This document shows, piece by piece, positions 35,048 to 44,271 of a stretch of DNA of 64,000 bases. This DNA comes from Desulfosporosinus sp. (lineage in GTDB: Bacteria; Bacillota; Desulfitobacteriia; Desulfitobacteriales; Desulfitobacteriaceae), in NCBI GenBank assembly GCA_003513495.1, contig DOPM01000054.1, forward strand, positions 1 through 64,000. Reading direction: 5' to 3'. The notes below the pieces were generated by a model. The model saw only the letters and a program-made list of their open reading frames with translations. It did no database searches and was not told the origin of the DNA. Within the stretch, counting starts at the first letter, position 1. Every line of letters begins with the position of its first letter. The translations under genes were made by a program, and so were the position numbers.

Positions 35048-37102
35048 TTATTCGTCGTCTTGATGGCTAGTAAATCCCTCTTGATATTTTTTATGAAAGC
35101 GCAATGCTTCTTCATCCGGAGACCATAGTGGAGCTTGGGAAGGCGGTTGCTGACATGCCAATGTATAGAATTTCCATACTCCCCATAGCTCCATATCATT
35201 GATGTCGACATTGCGCTTAGGTCTTCGGTTTTCACGTATTTCACGAATGTTTATGTTGTGTTTTTTGTCACCTAACCCGAACATTCGGTTAAAATGGGTT
35301 TCTGATAAGTCAGGAGCATACATAATAGCCGGATTACCACGTGATGTTATCAAACTGTAGGGGCGCGAGATTAGCCGAACTTCATCAGATGTAAGTAAGG
35401 ATCGGCTCATTAGGCTTGTACTCTGACTGGTCGAGGGTGTGGAATACCTTCCATTATTGGCACTCAGAGAATAGGAAGAAACGGTGTACGTTCCTAACTT
35501 TCCTGATAGTTCTTTGAGCGTCTCTTCATCATCCGCTTGAAGGTAAATCCAGCTTTCACAGTTGCCCCGGATAATTCTTGCGATTTCCTTTCCGTACTTT
35601 TCCTCAAGTTGTGCAAAGGATTGAATGAAAAGGTTGAATAAAATTCCACGACTACGGGCAACCGTCAGCTTGTTGTCAAAGTCAGGAATCTTGACAAAGT
35701 TCCCAAACTCTTCAAGGTCAAAGTGAACCCTGTTTTCTAATCGTCCTCCGTGCTGATCTGCGATCTGAACTAATTGCCCGTACAGTTGTGATACAAATAA
35801 GCTGGCCAGAGAATAAAAGGTGGTCTTTTCGTCCGGCAATATGATGAAAATGGCCTGTTTCTTAGATCCCACATCACCAGGGTTAAAATCACTTCGGCAA
35901 GTCATGGAATAGATGGAAGGATCGGTAAACAAGCGCAGTGTCGATAAGGCTGCCGTGTAGAAACTACCTCTTGTCCTCGCCGGTGCCACCTCTGAAATTG
36001 CGAGCAAGGCTTTCGCCGGATGTGTATCGGGAAGTCGCTTGACGTACTCAAGGATGGGCATCTTGTTATTAATGGTTTTGCACATAAAGGCGATAAAGTA
36101 GTAGACATTGGTCATGTTCTGGTATTTACGCTTATCCCTTTCCCTATTGTCGTATACGACACTCATAATCGAGCTGGCAATAACGGAGGCTTCCCCATCG
36201 TTCCAAATCCGTTCTCCTTTCGCCTCCCCTACTAAAGTTGCCGTGATATCCCATGTTGCGCTAATTGCTTTGGCCATATCACCTTGATCAATGGCATCAA
36301 TAACCGATTGAAGGTAATTATAGCAATGACTCTTGAGTGGATTTCTAAAATCCAGGGCAACAACTTCATAACCTAACCGTCTCAGGTAGGGAGAGGTATA
36401 GTGAAATAACTCTCCTTTTGGATCAGAAAGAATCATGCTTTCGCCCGAAAGCCCAATGGTTCCAATGGTCTGCAGAAGTACAGTTCTGGTTTTACCGCTC
36501 CCTGTTGCACCGATACATAAGCTATGACTGTCTTTTGCGTTATAATATAATTTTTGTCGTTTTGAATTCCCCTCCTTTTCCATTCCCAATACAATCCCAC
36601 CATGGTCTAACGCTGTTTTTACGGACACGCTATTGTCTTCATTGTAACTCTCAATATCTTCTAATCCTCTCTCGATCAATTCCTCGATGGTGCTGTCTTT
36701 AGGATTTAAACCATAGCTTTGAAAGATGGTGTTCTTTTCTTTCTCCGTCATCCACCGTGCGGATCCGTGTTGCTTCTGCCCCACTGCCACCGGAGTAGAG
36801 ATCTCCGTCGTGATTTGCATCATGCGGCTTTGGTAGGGTTTGTTATTACTAAAAAACAGGAAAGCTGCAAAGAGTATAATAAACCCTTCAAAGCATAAAA
36901 AAAGCATCAGGTGAGATTTCACTGATACTAAGCTCTGAATGCAACTGCTGAGGGTCGGAAAATCAAACTCCAGGGACTTCGTTTTTAACAGTAAATGCAA
37001 CAAAGTGCAAAAATACACATTTGCCACTGTACCCATGGCCGTTGCCATTCCCGCCATGATTATCCGTCGTTTTACGTTCAACCCTTTATCACCTTCTTTC
37101 AC
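35048..37102 (-). CDS. virD4: VirD4/TraG coupling protein
   Basis: This is the type IV coupling protein that brings the relaxase-DNA complex to the secretion channel and pumps DNA with ATP. The 684 residues include two N-terminal transmembrane helices (about 12-32 and 60-82) and a cytoplasmic motor domain. Walker A is GATGSGKT (about 200), ILSDPKGELF follows, and a Walker B-type FDLEEFGNF lies near 470. The GTG at 37102 overlaps the stop of the upstream gene (GTGTGA). An alternative TTG at 37081 has a better ribosome binding site. It is complete and uninterrupted. Confidence 0.9.
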   Translation of the reverse strand: MKEGDKGLNVKRRIIMAGMATAMGTVANVYFCTLLHLLLKTKSLEFDFPTLSSCIQSLVSVKSHLMLFLCFEGFIILFAAFLFFSNNKPYQSRMMQITTEISTPVAVGQKQHGSARWMTEKEKNTIFQSYGLNPKDSTIEELIERGLEDIESYNEDNSVSVKTALDHGGIVLGMEKEGNSKRQKLYYNAKDSHSLCIGATGSGKTRTVLLQTIGTIGLSGESMILSDPKGELFHYTSPYLRRLGYEVVALDFRNPLKSHCYNYLQSVIDAIDQGDMAKAISATWDITATLVGEAKGERIWNDGEASVIASSIMSVVYDNRERDKRKYQNMTNVYYFIAFMCKTINNKMPILEYVKRLPDTHPAKALLAISEVAPARTRGSFYTAALSTLRLFTDPSIYSMTCRSDFNPGDVGSKKQAIFIILPDEKTTFYSLASLFVSQLYGQLVQIADQHGGRLENRVHFDLEEFGNFVKIPDFDNKLTVARSRGILFNLFIQSFAQLEEKYGKEIARIIRGNCESWIYLQADDEETLKELSGKLGTYTVSSYSLSANNGRYSTPSTSQSTSLMSRSLLTSDEVRLISRPYSLITSRGNPAIMYAPDLSETHFNRMFGLGDKKHNINIREIRENRRPKRNVDINDMELWGVWKFYTLACQQPPSQAPLWSPDEEALRFHKKYQEGFTSHQDDE

Positions 37103-37785
37103 ACTTCCAATTCTTCAAACTCTTGATTATTTGCCTCAGTTAAACATAGTTTTTGGTTCAGCTCAGGTAAAATGAAGAAATTAATTTTGTTTAAAACTTG
37201 GCCGATAGCTGTTAAATCCTCAAAGGTTACTTGTGGCGGATCAATTCTAATGAGTTGCGTTAACCCCGAATAAATTACCTTCAATTCAGCTTCATTCAAG
37301 ATCTTATCCTGATCTACCAAGCCTGCTCTCAGAGCAAAGTTTTCACAAGCCCTTGAATAGTCACTGTATCTTTTGTTCAAGATGTAGTGGTTAACACTTA
37401 ATACTGTCCGATAGCCTGTAGCAAACTGATAGCCTTTCTCTTTAAGTTCTATCGCAGCCAGAACCTGGTCATTATAGGCTAAAAGTTTTCTATAGCCCAT
37501 TTGCTGCTTGCCGGAAATAATACAATGTATTGCCGGTGCTGTTTTATGGGCAAATACATATTCCGCTGTTTCTTCAGCAATTTTCTTAACGACTTTACCA
37601 CTCCAGTCACCTTTAAGCTCATTCTCCTTATCAATTTGGCAAACCAAAGCATCTCCCAAGTAAATATTGGCATAGATTCGGTGGTTATTAATCAGATCTA
37701 TTTCATAACCTTCTTCCCTGAGCCGCCTAAACAGTTCGCAATACCATGCTTGAGTAAAATCGTCTTTCAACTTGTCGTAATCCAT
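37099..37785 (-). CDS. Uncharacterised ICE protein
   Basis: This 228-residue soluble protein has mixed alpha/beta composition and no signal peptide, membrane segment or catalytic motif that I recognise. It overlaps the start of virD4 by four bases, so it is translationally coupled to the coupling protein. A motif KGYQFATGYRTVLSVNHYILN and a helical C-terminus are the most distinctive parts. A role in substrate handling or regulation of transfer is possible from position alone. Confidence 0.65.
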   Translation of the reverse strand: MDYDKLKDDFTQAWYCELFRRLREEGYEIDLINNHRIYANIYLGDALVCQIDKENELKGDWSGKVVKKIAEETAEYVFAHKTAPAIHCIISGKQQMGYRKLLAYNDQVLAAIELKEKGYQFATGYRTVLSVNHYILNKRYSDYSRACENFALRAGLVDQDKILNEAELKVIYSGLTQLIRIDPPQVTFEDLTAIGQVLNKINFFILPELNQKLCLTEANNQEFEELEV

Positions 37786-37857
37786 CCATTGAAATCCTCC
37801 TTTCTTTTTTATGTGGATTCCTTAATGCTCAATTGAGTAATGTCCCTCTGGATTTGG

Positions 37858-38658
37858 TTAGGGAGCATTTTCACATTCAGCTTCAATCTCGTCATCATCG
37901 ACTAATGAATGCATATTCCATGAAGGATCAAAATACTTATTCGGCGCTAAAGCATTAGGCCTATCATCATATATTTGCTCCCTACCTCGCATAATGCTTA
38001 GAATATTCTCCGCTAACTCCTTCGGATCTTTATCATATCGTACTCGGTCGTGTTCCCACGTTCCCCGGGTATAGTTAATACCATTAAGCAACTTAATACC
38101 TCGTGCCGGCGGCTGCCATAACTTTAAATTGTGAGTATAATCGTCAAGCAGAAAATCCGTTTCCTTTATGCCCCCCGGAAGATAATCTTTTTTGTCTGCG
38201 CCGCAAGGTGAGAAAATACGATGTTCTATATCTACTTCAGGAAGATATTGATCAAGCCACAAGTTTTTTTCTTCCAAAGCATAGGGACTATCCGTCAAAT
38301 AGGCTGAAAGGATATTGACTTCGATGTTGGGGTTGTTTTTAATAATTTCCTTAATGGACTGAACGACATTGTCGATTGGCCTGAGATTGAGAAAGTATCC
38401 TGGTTGGTATAATGTTTCCAGTTCGTCAACTGGAGTAAATACTGCAAGTGTGCCATCCATATCCACTAATAGGCGTTGTTTTTCTTCCGTCATTCTTTCG
38501 TCTAAAACTGCTTGCTGCAAATCATTTAATGCCGTTTCGTGAATATGTCTGTCATGATCATTGGTGTCCTCTTTGATCATCATTTCCAATGCCTTGATCT
38601 GTCTCATAATTTTATCTTTACTCTCCGGGATCTGTATTTCAGGTATGCTTTTTGACAT
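37858..38658 (-). CDS. NT5C-like 5'-nucleotidase (HAD fold) with helical N-terminus
   Basis: ATG at 38658 follows TTAGGAGGG. After about 60 helical residues comes a HAD phosphatase domain resembling the cytosolic 5'(3')-deoxyribonucleotidase family. Motif I is LLVDMDGTLAVF (about 62-73) and the distal Asp pair is in DFLLDDYTHNL. The predicted activity is dephosphorylation of nucleoside monophosphates in the cytoplasm. Genes of this kind are frequent on conjugative elements of Firmicutes, though their role in transfer is not understood. It lies 16 bases downstream of the relaxase gene. Confidence 0.8.
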   Translation of the reverse strand: MSKSIPEIQIPESKDKIMRQIKALEMMIKEDTNDHDRHIHETALNDLQQAVLDERMTEEKQRLLVDMDGTLAVFTPVDELETLYQPGYFLNLRPIDNVVQSIKEIIKNNPNIEVNILSAYLTDSPYALEEKNLWLDQYLPEVDIEHRIFSPCGADKKDYLPGGIKETDFLLDDYTHNLKLWQPPARGIKLLNGINYTRGTWEHDRVRYDKDPKELAENILSIMRGREQIYDDRPNALAPNKYFDPSWNMHSLVDDDEIEAECENAP

Positions 38659-38674
38659 TTTCATCCCTCCTAAA

Positions 38675-41600
38675 TTAACGTTCATAACCTTGACCTCTTG
38701 CCCAGTTCATGCTGCGGCCAAATTGAAGTTCCAGAATCTTTTCTCGCAATGCATGGCCTTCAAGATGTGACAATGGATAGTTATGGGACTGGTTTTGACT
38801 GCGGTTTTGAGTCGAGAAAAATTGCATTAATGCCAAGAGAAAATCTATCTCGGTTGCATTATAAGAATCCATTTTCTCTAGAAGGAGTTGCGCATATTCA
38901 TTTCCTTGGGCTGCCGACAACGATAGCCAATGAATAGCCATAGCTTTATCTCTTTCCACTTCCTTTCCTGACAGATAAATCTTACCAAGTTGAAATTGGG
39001 CAAATTGGTTACCTTGTTCGGCGGAAACAGTGAGTAGCCTTAGCCCTGCTTCAATATCTTTTGGAACGTCTTTGCCTTCTACGTACAACTTACCCAGAGT
39101 ATACCGTGCGAAATTGTTTTCCTGCTCGGCAGATGCGCTTAACCATTTAACTGCAGCTGCTACATCTTTCGGAATCTCTTCTCCAAACAGATACAGCTTT
39201 CCAAGAGCATATTGGGCAAATTGGTTTTCCTGTTCTACTGACAACTTGAACAACGCTACAGCTTTGACGATATCTTTTTCTACATGGTTACCGTCGCGGT
39301 AGAGCTTACCCAAGGCATATTGAGCTTGAGCATTGCCATTTTCCGCCGCCTTACCCAGCCATTCCAAAGCCCTCTCTACGTTTTCCAGCCCGCTATTCGC
39401 CTCAAGATAAATCTTGGCAAGTAAATACTGGGCATTCGAATTACCCAGCTTGGCGGACCGCTCCAAACAATCGACAGCCTTTACTGCATCTTTTTCTGTG
39501 CCGGTGCCCGTATAGAGCATTTGCCCGAGGCGATACTGCAGCTTGTCATCGTGGCTATCTGCCTCTAACTCAGCAAAGCCCATAAAGGCATTTTTAAAGT
39601 ACTGATCGGCCTTCTCCGTATCTTTATTGCAGCCCAATCCATCCCGATACATTTTTCCCAGTTCGTAAGAAGCATAAGGATTTCCTTGATCTGCTGAAGC
39701 CGTGAGTAGTTTTAACCCGGTTTCCACATCTTTTGGAACGTCTTTACCTTCTACGTACAACTTACCCAGGGTATATTGGGCAAAACTGTTTTCCTGCTCG
39801 GCAGATGCACTTAGCCATTTAACGGCTGCTTCAACATCTTTTGGAATCTCTTCTCCAAACAGATACAGCTTTCCGAGAGCATATTGGGCAAATTGGTTTT
39901 CCTGTTCTGCAGACAACTTGAACAACTCTACAGCTTTGATGATATCCTTTTCTACATGGTTGCCGTCGCGGTAGAGCTTACCCAAGGCATATTGAGCTTG
40001 AGTATTGTCATTTTCGGCCGCCTTACCCAGCCATTCCAAAGCCCACTCTACGTTTTTAAGCCCGTTATCAGCCTCAAGATAAATCTTGGCAAGTAAATAC
40101 TGGGCATTCGCATTGCCCTGCTTAGCCGACTGCTCCAAATAATCGACAGCTTTTACTGCATCTTTTTCTGTGCCGGTGCCCATATAGAGCATTTGACCAA
40201 GGCGATACTGGAGCTTGTCATCGTGGCTATCTGCCTCTATTGCAGAAAAGCCGACAAAAGCATTTTTAAAATACTGATCGGCCTTCTCGGTATCTTTATT
40301 GCAGCCTATTCCGTTCCGGTACATTTTGGCCAGTTCGTAGGAAGCATAAGGATTTTCCTGGGCTGCTGATTTGCCATAAAGTGAAAACGCAGTTGTATAA
40401 CTCTGCTCAACACCTTGACCACGGTAGTAAAGGCCAGCTAAAGAGTACTGGGCGTATTTATGATTTTTAGCGACGGCCATCTCAAACCATTCCGCTGCTA
40501 CTTCGTAGTTCTGAGGTGTTCCTAAGCCTGCAACATACATTTTGCCGATTCGGTATTGAGGATAAGGTCTTGGCTTTTCCATTTCTACCGCCTGAAATGC
40601 GGTAAGTGCCTTAGAATACAAATCTTGAGCTATATCGGGATTCATCTCCACTCCAAGCCCATCCATGTGCATTCGGCCTAGATCATGTAAGGCTAGAGCA
40701 TTACCGATTTGAGTCTCCTCTAGAAACAATCGGTAAGCTTCGCTAAGATTTTGTTCCACCTCTTTGCTGCCATAGAGAAGTGTACGAGCTTCTTTGTAAC
40801 GATCACTCCATTCCATAATGTAGGCCATTTCTTGGAGATCATCGATTACCTCCTCATTTGACTCATCTTCATCAAGCACGTCCCCAACCACTGGATCTTG
40901 CTCTATGCGATTCTTGAATTCATTTCCTTCCGAGATAATCAAAGCATCGTTAATTTCCCTCTCGCCTTGCCCATTTCTATCCTCGCTTTCGATGGTCTGC
41001 TCGACAATGACTTCATTTTCAAGAGGCATCATTTTTGCGACTTTAGTTGCCAATTCCAACTGTCCGATCTGTCTGGTCATGTCCCTGGGATTGCCAAACT
41101 CTTTGTTGAGGCGGAAAGCTTCTTGCAAAGACTCTTTAGTAAGATCTTTATCTAATCTCAGGTTTCTGCATTTCTTTCCATCAGGCGTTGTAAAGGTAAT
41201 GTCCTTCCGGGTATCTGTCCACTTTACCTGATAACCAATTTTTTGCATGTTGGAAATAAAATCAGCTCGGCTAGTAGACGTTTTTTTGAATGCGTCTACC
41301 GCCAAGCGCAGCTCATGCATCCAACTTTGTTCACGTTTCTTAGACCGGTGTTCTCCCGTGGACTCTCTCTGACTTCCTTTGTGCTCAATGATGGTGAGAT
41401 CGTGATCTTTACATAGCTCATCTGAAAAGTCTTTCAACTGCTGCATCTGCCGGGGACTTTGTTGCCATTTGAGGCCGGTCTCCATATTTACCGTGTTAAA
41501 AACAAAATGATTGTGGAGATGTTCCCGATCCAGATGGGTTGAAACGACTATCTGAAAACCGGAGAACCGCTCAAATTCTTTTACTAAACGAACGCCTATT

Positions 41601-41836
41601 TCATGGATCTGCTCCGGTGTAACCTGCTCGGCCGGATGAAAAGATTGAACGAAATGAATAAACTGCCTTCCTTCTTGTTTGTTATAGGCGGCTTTAACCA
41701 TTAGCATCTCTTCAAATGCCGTTTCAGGCACACAATTAACACCTGTAACGAGATCAGTTTTATTCGGATTCATAATATAGTCCAAGACAATTTTAGAACT
41801 GTCTTCATCTTTCAGAACCCTTCCGATGGCCATCAT
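38675..41836 (-). CDS. Relaxase (MobA/VirD2-type) fused to Sel1 repeats
   Basis: This protein nicks oriT and pilots the transferred strand. The relaxase domain (about 1-250) shows an N-terminal Tyr in IVLDYIMNPNKTD and the metal-binding motif THLDREHLHNHF (about 95-106). From about residue 350 to 1010 the chain is a continuous array of Sel1-like (TPR-family) repeats, each of about 36 residues (AQYALGKLYRDG type). Within this array a block of 224 residues (672 bp) is tandemly duplicated. At 1053 residues it is more than twice a usual relaxase. The Sel1 array is probably a protein-interaction scaffold, perhaps for the coupling protein or pilus. The start follows directly after sequence open in the same frame. 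Confidence 0.88.
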   Translation of the reverse strand: MMAIGRVLKDEDSSKIVLDYIMNPNKTDLVTGVNCVPETAFEEMLMVKAAYNKQEGRQFIHFVQSFHPAEQVTPEQIHEIGVRLVKEFERFSGFQIVVSTHLDREHLHNHFVFNTVNMETGLKWQQSPRQMQQLKDFSDELCKDHDLTIIEHKGSQRESTGEHRSKKREQSWMHELRLAVDAFKKTSTSRADFISNMQKIGYQVKWTDTRKDITFTTPDGKKCRNLRLDKDLTKESLQEAFRLNKEFGNPRDMTRQIGQLELATKVAKMMPLENEVIVEQTIESEDRNGQGEREINDALIISEGNEFKNRIEQDPVVGDVLDEDESNEEVIDDLQEMAYIMEWSDRYKEARTLLYGSKEVEQNLSEAYRLFLEETQIGNALALHDLGRMHMDGLGVEMNPDIAQDLYSKALTAFQAVEMEKPRPYPQYRIGKMYVAGLGTPQNYEVAAEWFEMAVAKNHKYAQYSLAGLYYRGQGVEQSYTTAFSLYGKSAAQENPYASYELAKMYRNGIGCNKDTEKADQYFKNAFVGFSAIEADSHDDKLQYRLGQMLYMGTGTEKDAVKAVDYLEQSAKQGNANAQYLLAKIYLEADNGLKNVEWALEWLGKAAENDNTQAQYALGKLYRDGNHVEKDIIKAVELFKLSAEQENQFAQYALGKLYLFGEEIPKDVEAAVKWLSASAEQENSFAQYTLGKLYVEGKDVPKDVETGLKLLTASADQGNPYASYELGKMYRDGLGCNKDTEKADQYFKNAFMGFAELEADSHDDKLQYRLGQMLYTGTGTEKDAVKAVDCLERSAKLGNSNAQYLLAKIYLEANSGLENVERALEWLGKAAENGNAQAQYALGKLYRDGNHVEKDIVKAVALFKLSVEQENQFAQYALGKLYLFGEEIPKDVAAAVKWLSASAEQENNFARYTLGKLYVEGKDVPKDIEAGLRLLTVSAEQGNQFAQFQLGKIYLSGKEVERDKAMAIHWLSLSAAQGNEYAQLLLEKMDSYNATEIDFLLALMQFFSTQNRSQNQSHNYPLSHLEGHALREKILELQFGRSMNWARGQGYER
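39030..39974 (-). repeat. Tandem 672-bp duplication inside the relaxase gene
   Basis: Segments about 672 bp apart (for example 39030-39302 and 39702-39974) are near-identical in DNA and protein. The copies start with PYASYELAKMYRNG and PYASYELGKMYRDG, 224 residues apart. They encode several Sel1 repeats each. The match is closer than between neighbouring Sel1 units, indicating a recent block duplication. Confidence 0.8.
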
Positions 41837-41907
41837 TTCAGTATCAAAATCATTAACTTTGATCTTCTCCGGATTAGTAATATAGTCAATCGCCTTCTGG
41901 AGATTTC

Positions 41908-42237
41908 TTATTTCTTTGTTCGCTCGATTAATGAATTCAATGACCGCAATATCTCTTTCACCCCATTCATATTTGATTTAAGGTGCACGAGAATTTCAGG
42001 ATCTTTAACTTTCCCGATGTGGCATAAATGCGTAAGCTGGTTGAGGTTGTTGGCCATTCCACTAAGCTGCCGGAGAAGCTTGGGGACGTCTTCGACCACG
42101 TAGATGATTCCTCGTTCCTCCATCTGTAACATGTAGTCAGAAAGATGGCAATTACCGGCGGTTTTCGCATTTTCCTTAAGTACTTTCTTTTTTTCTTCTG
42201 TAACCCAAATCACAACTCGCTTTGGCTTAGCTCTCAC
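41908..42237 (-). CDS. mobC: MobC-like relaxosome accessory protein
   Basis: This small basic protein of 109 residues assists the relaxase at oriT. It has a ribbon-helix-helix-like N-terminus (RVVIWVTEEKKKVLKENA) and the MobC signature LLRQLSGMANNLNQLTHL. MobC proteins bind oriT and enhance strand opening at nic. The gene directly precedes the relaxase gene, 71 bases away. The relaxase frame is open across the gap. oriT is expected nearby upstream, and the closed hairpin element at 42893-42993 is a candidate. Confidence 0.85.
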   Translation of the reverse strand: MRAKPKRVVIWVTEEKKKVLKENAKTAGNCHLSDYMLQMEERGIIYVVEDVPKLLRQLSGMANNLNQLTHLCHIGKVKDPEILVHLKSNMNGVKEILRSLNSLIERTKK

Positions 42238-42257
42238 TTATCCTCACCTCTTGATGG

Positions 42258-42809
42258 TTAGACTTCCAGGTTATATTCATCCTCTACTTCCTCACTGTAT
42301 TTGCTACCCCGAATCATATTTAGTCGTTTTCTTTCCATTTCTCTTGCGTTAAGCTCCGGATCAGTATAGGAATTCACATCTACGCCATCCTCCAGACCCT
42401 AACGGATCTCAAGCATTTGATCTCCGTCATAGCAAGGATCAACGTACTTTGAAACATCAATTCCCTTTTGCAACCCGATCTCAATTTGCTTAAGTTGCTG
42501 GGGATCGAATCGTTCCTGTTTTCTATAATCCTCAATAGTTCTTGCAAGGATGTTTTCTTGAGGGAGTTCTCTTTTATTTCCGTTCTCCATGGACTGTTTA
42601 AGTAAGCTCTCACAAAGAGCTTGATATTCCTCTCGTAAATGTTTGCCACTTGTGATGCAGTTCTTCGAATAAATCTTTATGGCATCTTCCAACTCTTTCA
42701 AATTTTTAGGAGTGGCAAGCCTCGGAAAGTCCTTGCACAAACTAATTTTGCTTGAGATTCCTGAGTACAAGAATGATGAAACTGCAAACCAATCTTCTTT
42801 GTTTGACAT
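42258..42809 (-). pseudogene. ICE repeat-motif protein split by in-frame TAG
   Basis: ATG at 42809 (MSNKEDWFAV) opens a frame that stops at TAG 42399-42401, after 136 residues. Without that TAG it continues in the same frame for 46 more residues to TAA 42258-42260. The two sides form consecutive copies of one motif: QIEIGLQKGIDVSKYVDP before and EIR-stop-GLEDGVDVNSYTDP after. Such LGLE-G-DVS-Y-P repeats recur in Clostridial ICE proteins, and by that pattern the TAG stands where Leu (TTG) is expected. The gene is therefore either truncated by one base change or read through. It is positioned between the toprim primase and mobC. Confidence 0.7.
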
Positions 42810-42845
42810 ACACTGCCCGCCTTTCAATCCTCTGTTAAGTTTCAC

Positions 42846-43220
42846 AGATTTTGGAGGCTTCTAAATTCGGTACCTTTGAGATTTTTTCAGTATCCTGGAG
42901 GGGTATGGGGACGCAGTCCCCATAGAGGGTTTGGGAGGCACTCCCAACAAGCTGCTTGGGTGCGTGAGCACCCAAGCAGGAAGCTTGCCAGGACAAAAGA
43001 CGGAATCTGGGGCGGTGATATTGAAAAAGAAACTATGCTTTTGCTGCTTAACTTATTTGCTACTTTCATGCTCCTAATAGCTCATTTCTTCCTCCATCGC
43101 TTCAATAAGTTCATCAATGGTCACTCTCAAGATTGGCGTCTACTTCGCCGCCGATGAATATCTTGATTAACTCTAATAACCTCAGTACGGCTTTGGTTCA
43201 TTACTTTTTCATCCCTCCTT
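42846..43220. other. Intergenic with closed multi-hairpin element
   Basis: No gene is seen between the toprim gene and the split repeat-motif gene. The left part carries the cloverleaf-like element at 42893-42993, listed separately. The remainder is AT-rich and featureless. Confidence 0.6.
42893..42993. other. Cloverleaf-like DNA/RNA element, candidate oriT or structured RNA
   Basis: TCCTGG (42893-42898) pairs with CCAGGA (42988-42993), closing a domain of three perfect hairpins: TATGGGGAC/GTCCCCATA with a GCA loop (42904-42924), TTGGGAG/CTCCCAA with a GCA loop (42931-42947), and CTGCTTGGGTGC/GCACCCAAGCAG with a GTGA tetraloop (42952-42979). Its position between toprim/primase and mobC/relaxase genes fits an origin of transfer or a single-strand origin. 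An RNA element is the alternative. Confidence 0.5.
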
Positions 43221-44177
43221 TCACATTTCAGCCTCCTCTTCGAACTCTTGTCCATCCCTCCTCTGCTCCATTTCCTTGAAAAAAGATACTAAATCTTCGT
43301 TCCAATCTTTCCCCTTTGGGAAGTGATAAGCTAAAGAGTAATCCGGTTTGTAGTCTTCTATCCATCGGTTCAGTGCCTCGCGGCCCCATTGATCGTTGTC
43401 CAAGCAAAATATGATTTGATTAATTTCTGGGTGGTCTTTGAGATAGCGTTTTAATGCAACATCTCCTAAACACCCCAGGGCTAGCATGTGATCCATGTTC
43501 TCAGAGTCAAAATGTTTAAGAAATGTAGCATAGCTTAATGCGTCAATAGGGGCTTCAAAAACACGAATTGTGTTACTTGAGCCAGCTAAATTGAATGCAA
43601 AGGCTTTTTCCGAGTTAGCTACATCCCCTCGATATGAGCTGCCCTTGGTATTGGTACTTCGAACGGAAGCATATCTGGCAGTGCCTTCCTGATCGTATCC
43701 AACGAAAACGCAAGATCGATGTGTATTTTCATAGAGCTTTTTATCTTTAACCATTGATACAACAATGTCTTTGTCTATCTTTCGAGTGTTGATCAGATAG
43801 CCAAAGACATGCTTGTAGGTGCTGTTCTTTTCGGGAAGAACAAATTCACCTTTTTCCTCCTTTTCTTTTTCAATATCCCTTGGAGCTCGGTACAAATAAT
43901 AATTTTGAGTTTCAATTATGCCCAATAGTTCTTTTACAGCCTCAACCCAACTCTTTTTTTCCATGTACATGACAAACTGAATGGGACCTCCTCCGGCTTT
44001 ATCCGTGAAACTGTTCCATTTTGAGCCGGTACCATTGATTCGTAAGCCGCCATAGTTTGGGATCTTATACTCCTTAGGCGTAATTTTCTCAACGGTATAT
44101 CCTGCTTGGCGAGCATACTCCAAAATATTAATTTGATTAGCCTGGGCAATCTGCTCATCTGTGAAAAGCTTTCCCAT
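43221..44177 (-). CDS. DUF3991/Toprim-type primase-like protein
   Basis: ATG at 44177 follows AAAGGAGGAG. The 318-residue protein resembles the small DUF3991-Toprim proteins of mobile elements. The N-terminal part (residues 15-100) includes a zinc-ribbon-like fold without the CHC2 cysteines (GSKWNSFTDKAGGGPIQFVM). The Toprim domain has its acidic elements in RVFEAPIDALS (about 206) and IIFCLDNDQWGREA (about 259). It probably primes complementary-strand synthesis during transfer or rolling-circle replication of the element. It is preceded by a terminator after radC, so it may have its own promoter. Confidence 0.8.
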   Translation of the reverse strand: MGKLFTDEQIAQANQINILEYARQAGYTVEKITPKEYKIPNYGGLRINGTGSKWNSFTDKAGGGPIQFVMYMEKKSWVEAVKELLGIIETQNYYLYRAPRDIEKEKEEKGEFVLPEKNSTYKHVFGYLINTRKIDKDIVVSMVKDKKLYENTHRSCVFVGYDQEGTARYASVRSTNTKGSSYRGDVANSEKAFAFNLAGSSNTIRVFEAPIDALSYATFLKHFDSENMDHMLALGCLGDVALKRYLKDHPEINQIIFCLDNDQWGREALNRWIEDYKPDYSLAYHFPKGKDWNEDLVSFFKEMEQRRDGQEFEEEAEM

Positions 44178-44204
44178 GTGGGCTCCTCCTTTCATTTTGG
44201 CAAT

Positions 44205-44229
44205 AAAAAAAGCGCAGTACTTTTGCGCC
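44205..44229 (-). terminator. Intrinsic terminator after radC
   Basis: On the minus strand GCGCA-AAAGTAC-TGCGC (44212-44228) is followed by seven T (from A 44205-44211). It lies 43 bases past the radC stop and just upstream of the toprim gene. Confidence 0.7.
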
Positions 44230-44271
44230 TAAGCTTATAAACTTCATGTGTCGCTAAGCTTCTTCCGTCCT

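Noticed and set aside
42399..42401. Pyrrolysine at the TAG codon
   Set aside because: The repeat consensus calls for Leu, no known Pyl protein is involved, and pyl genes are not in the window. It is kept only as a remote alternative.
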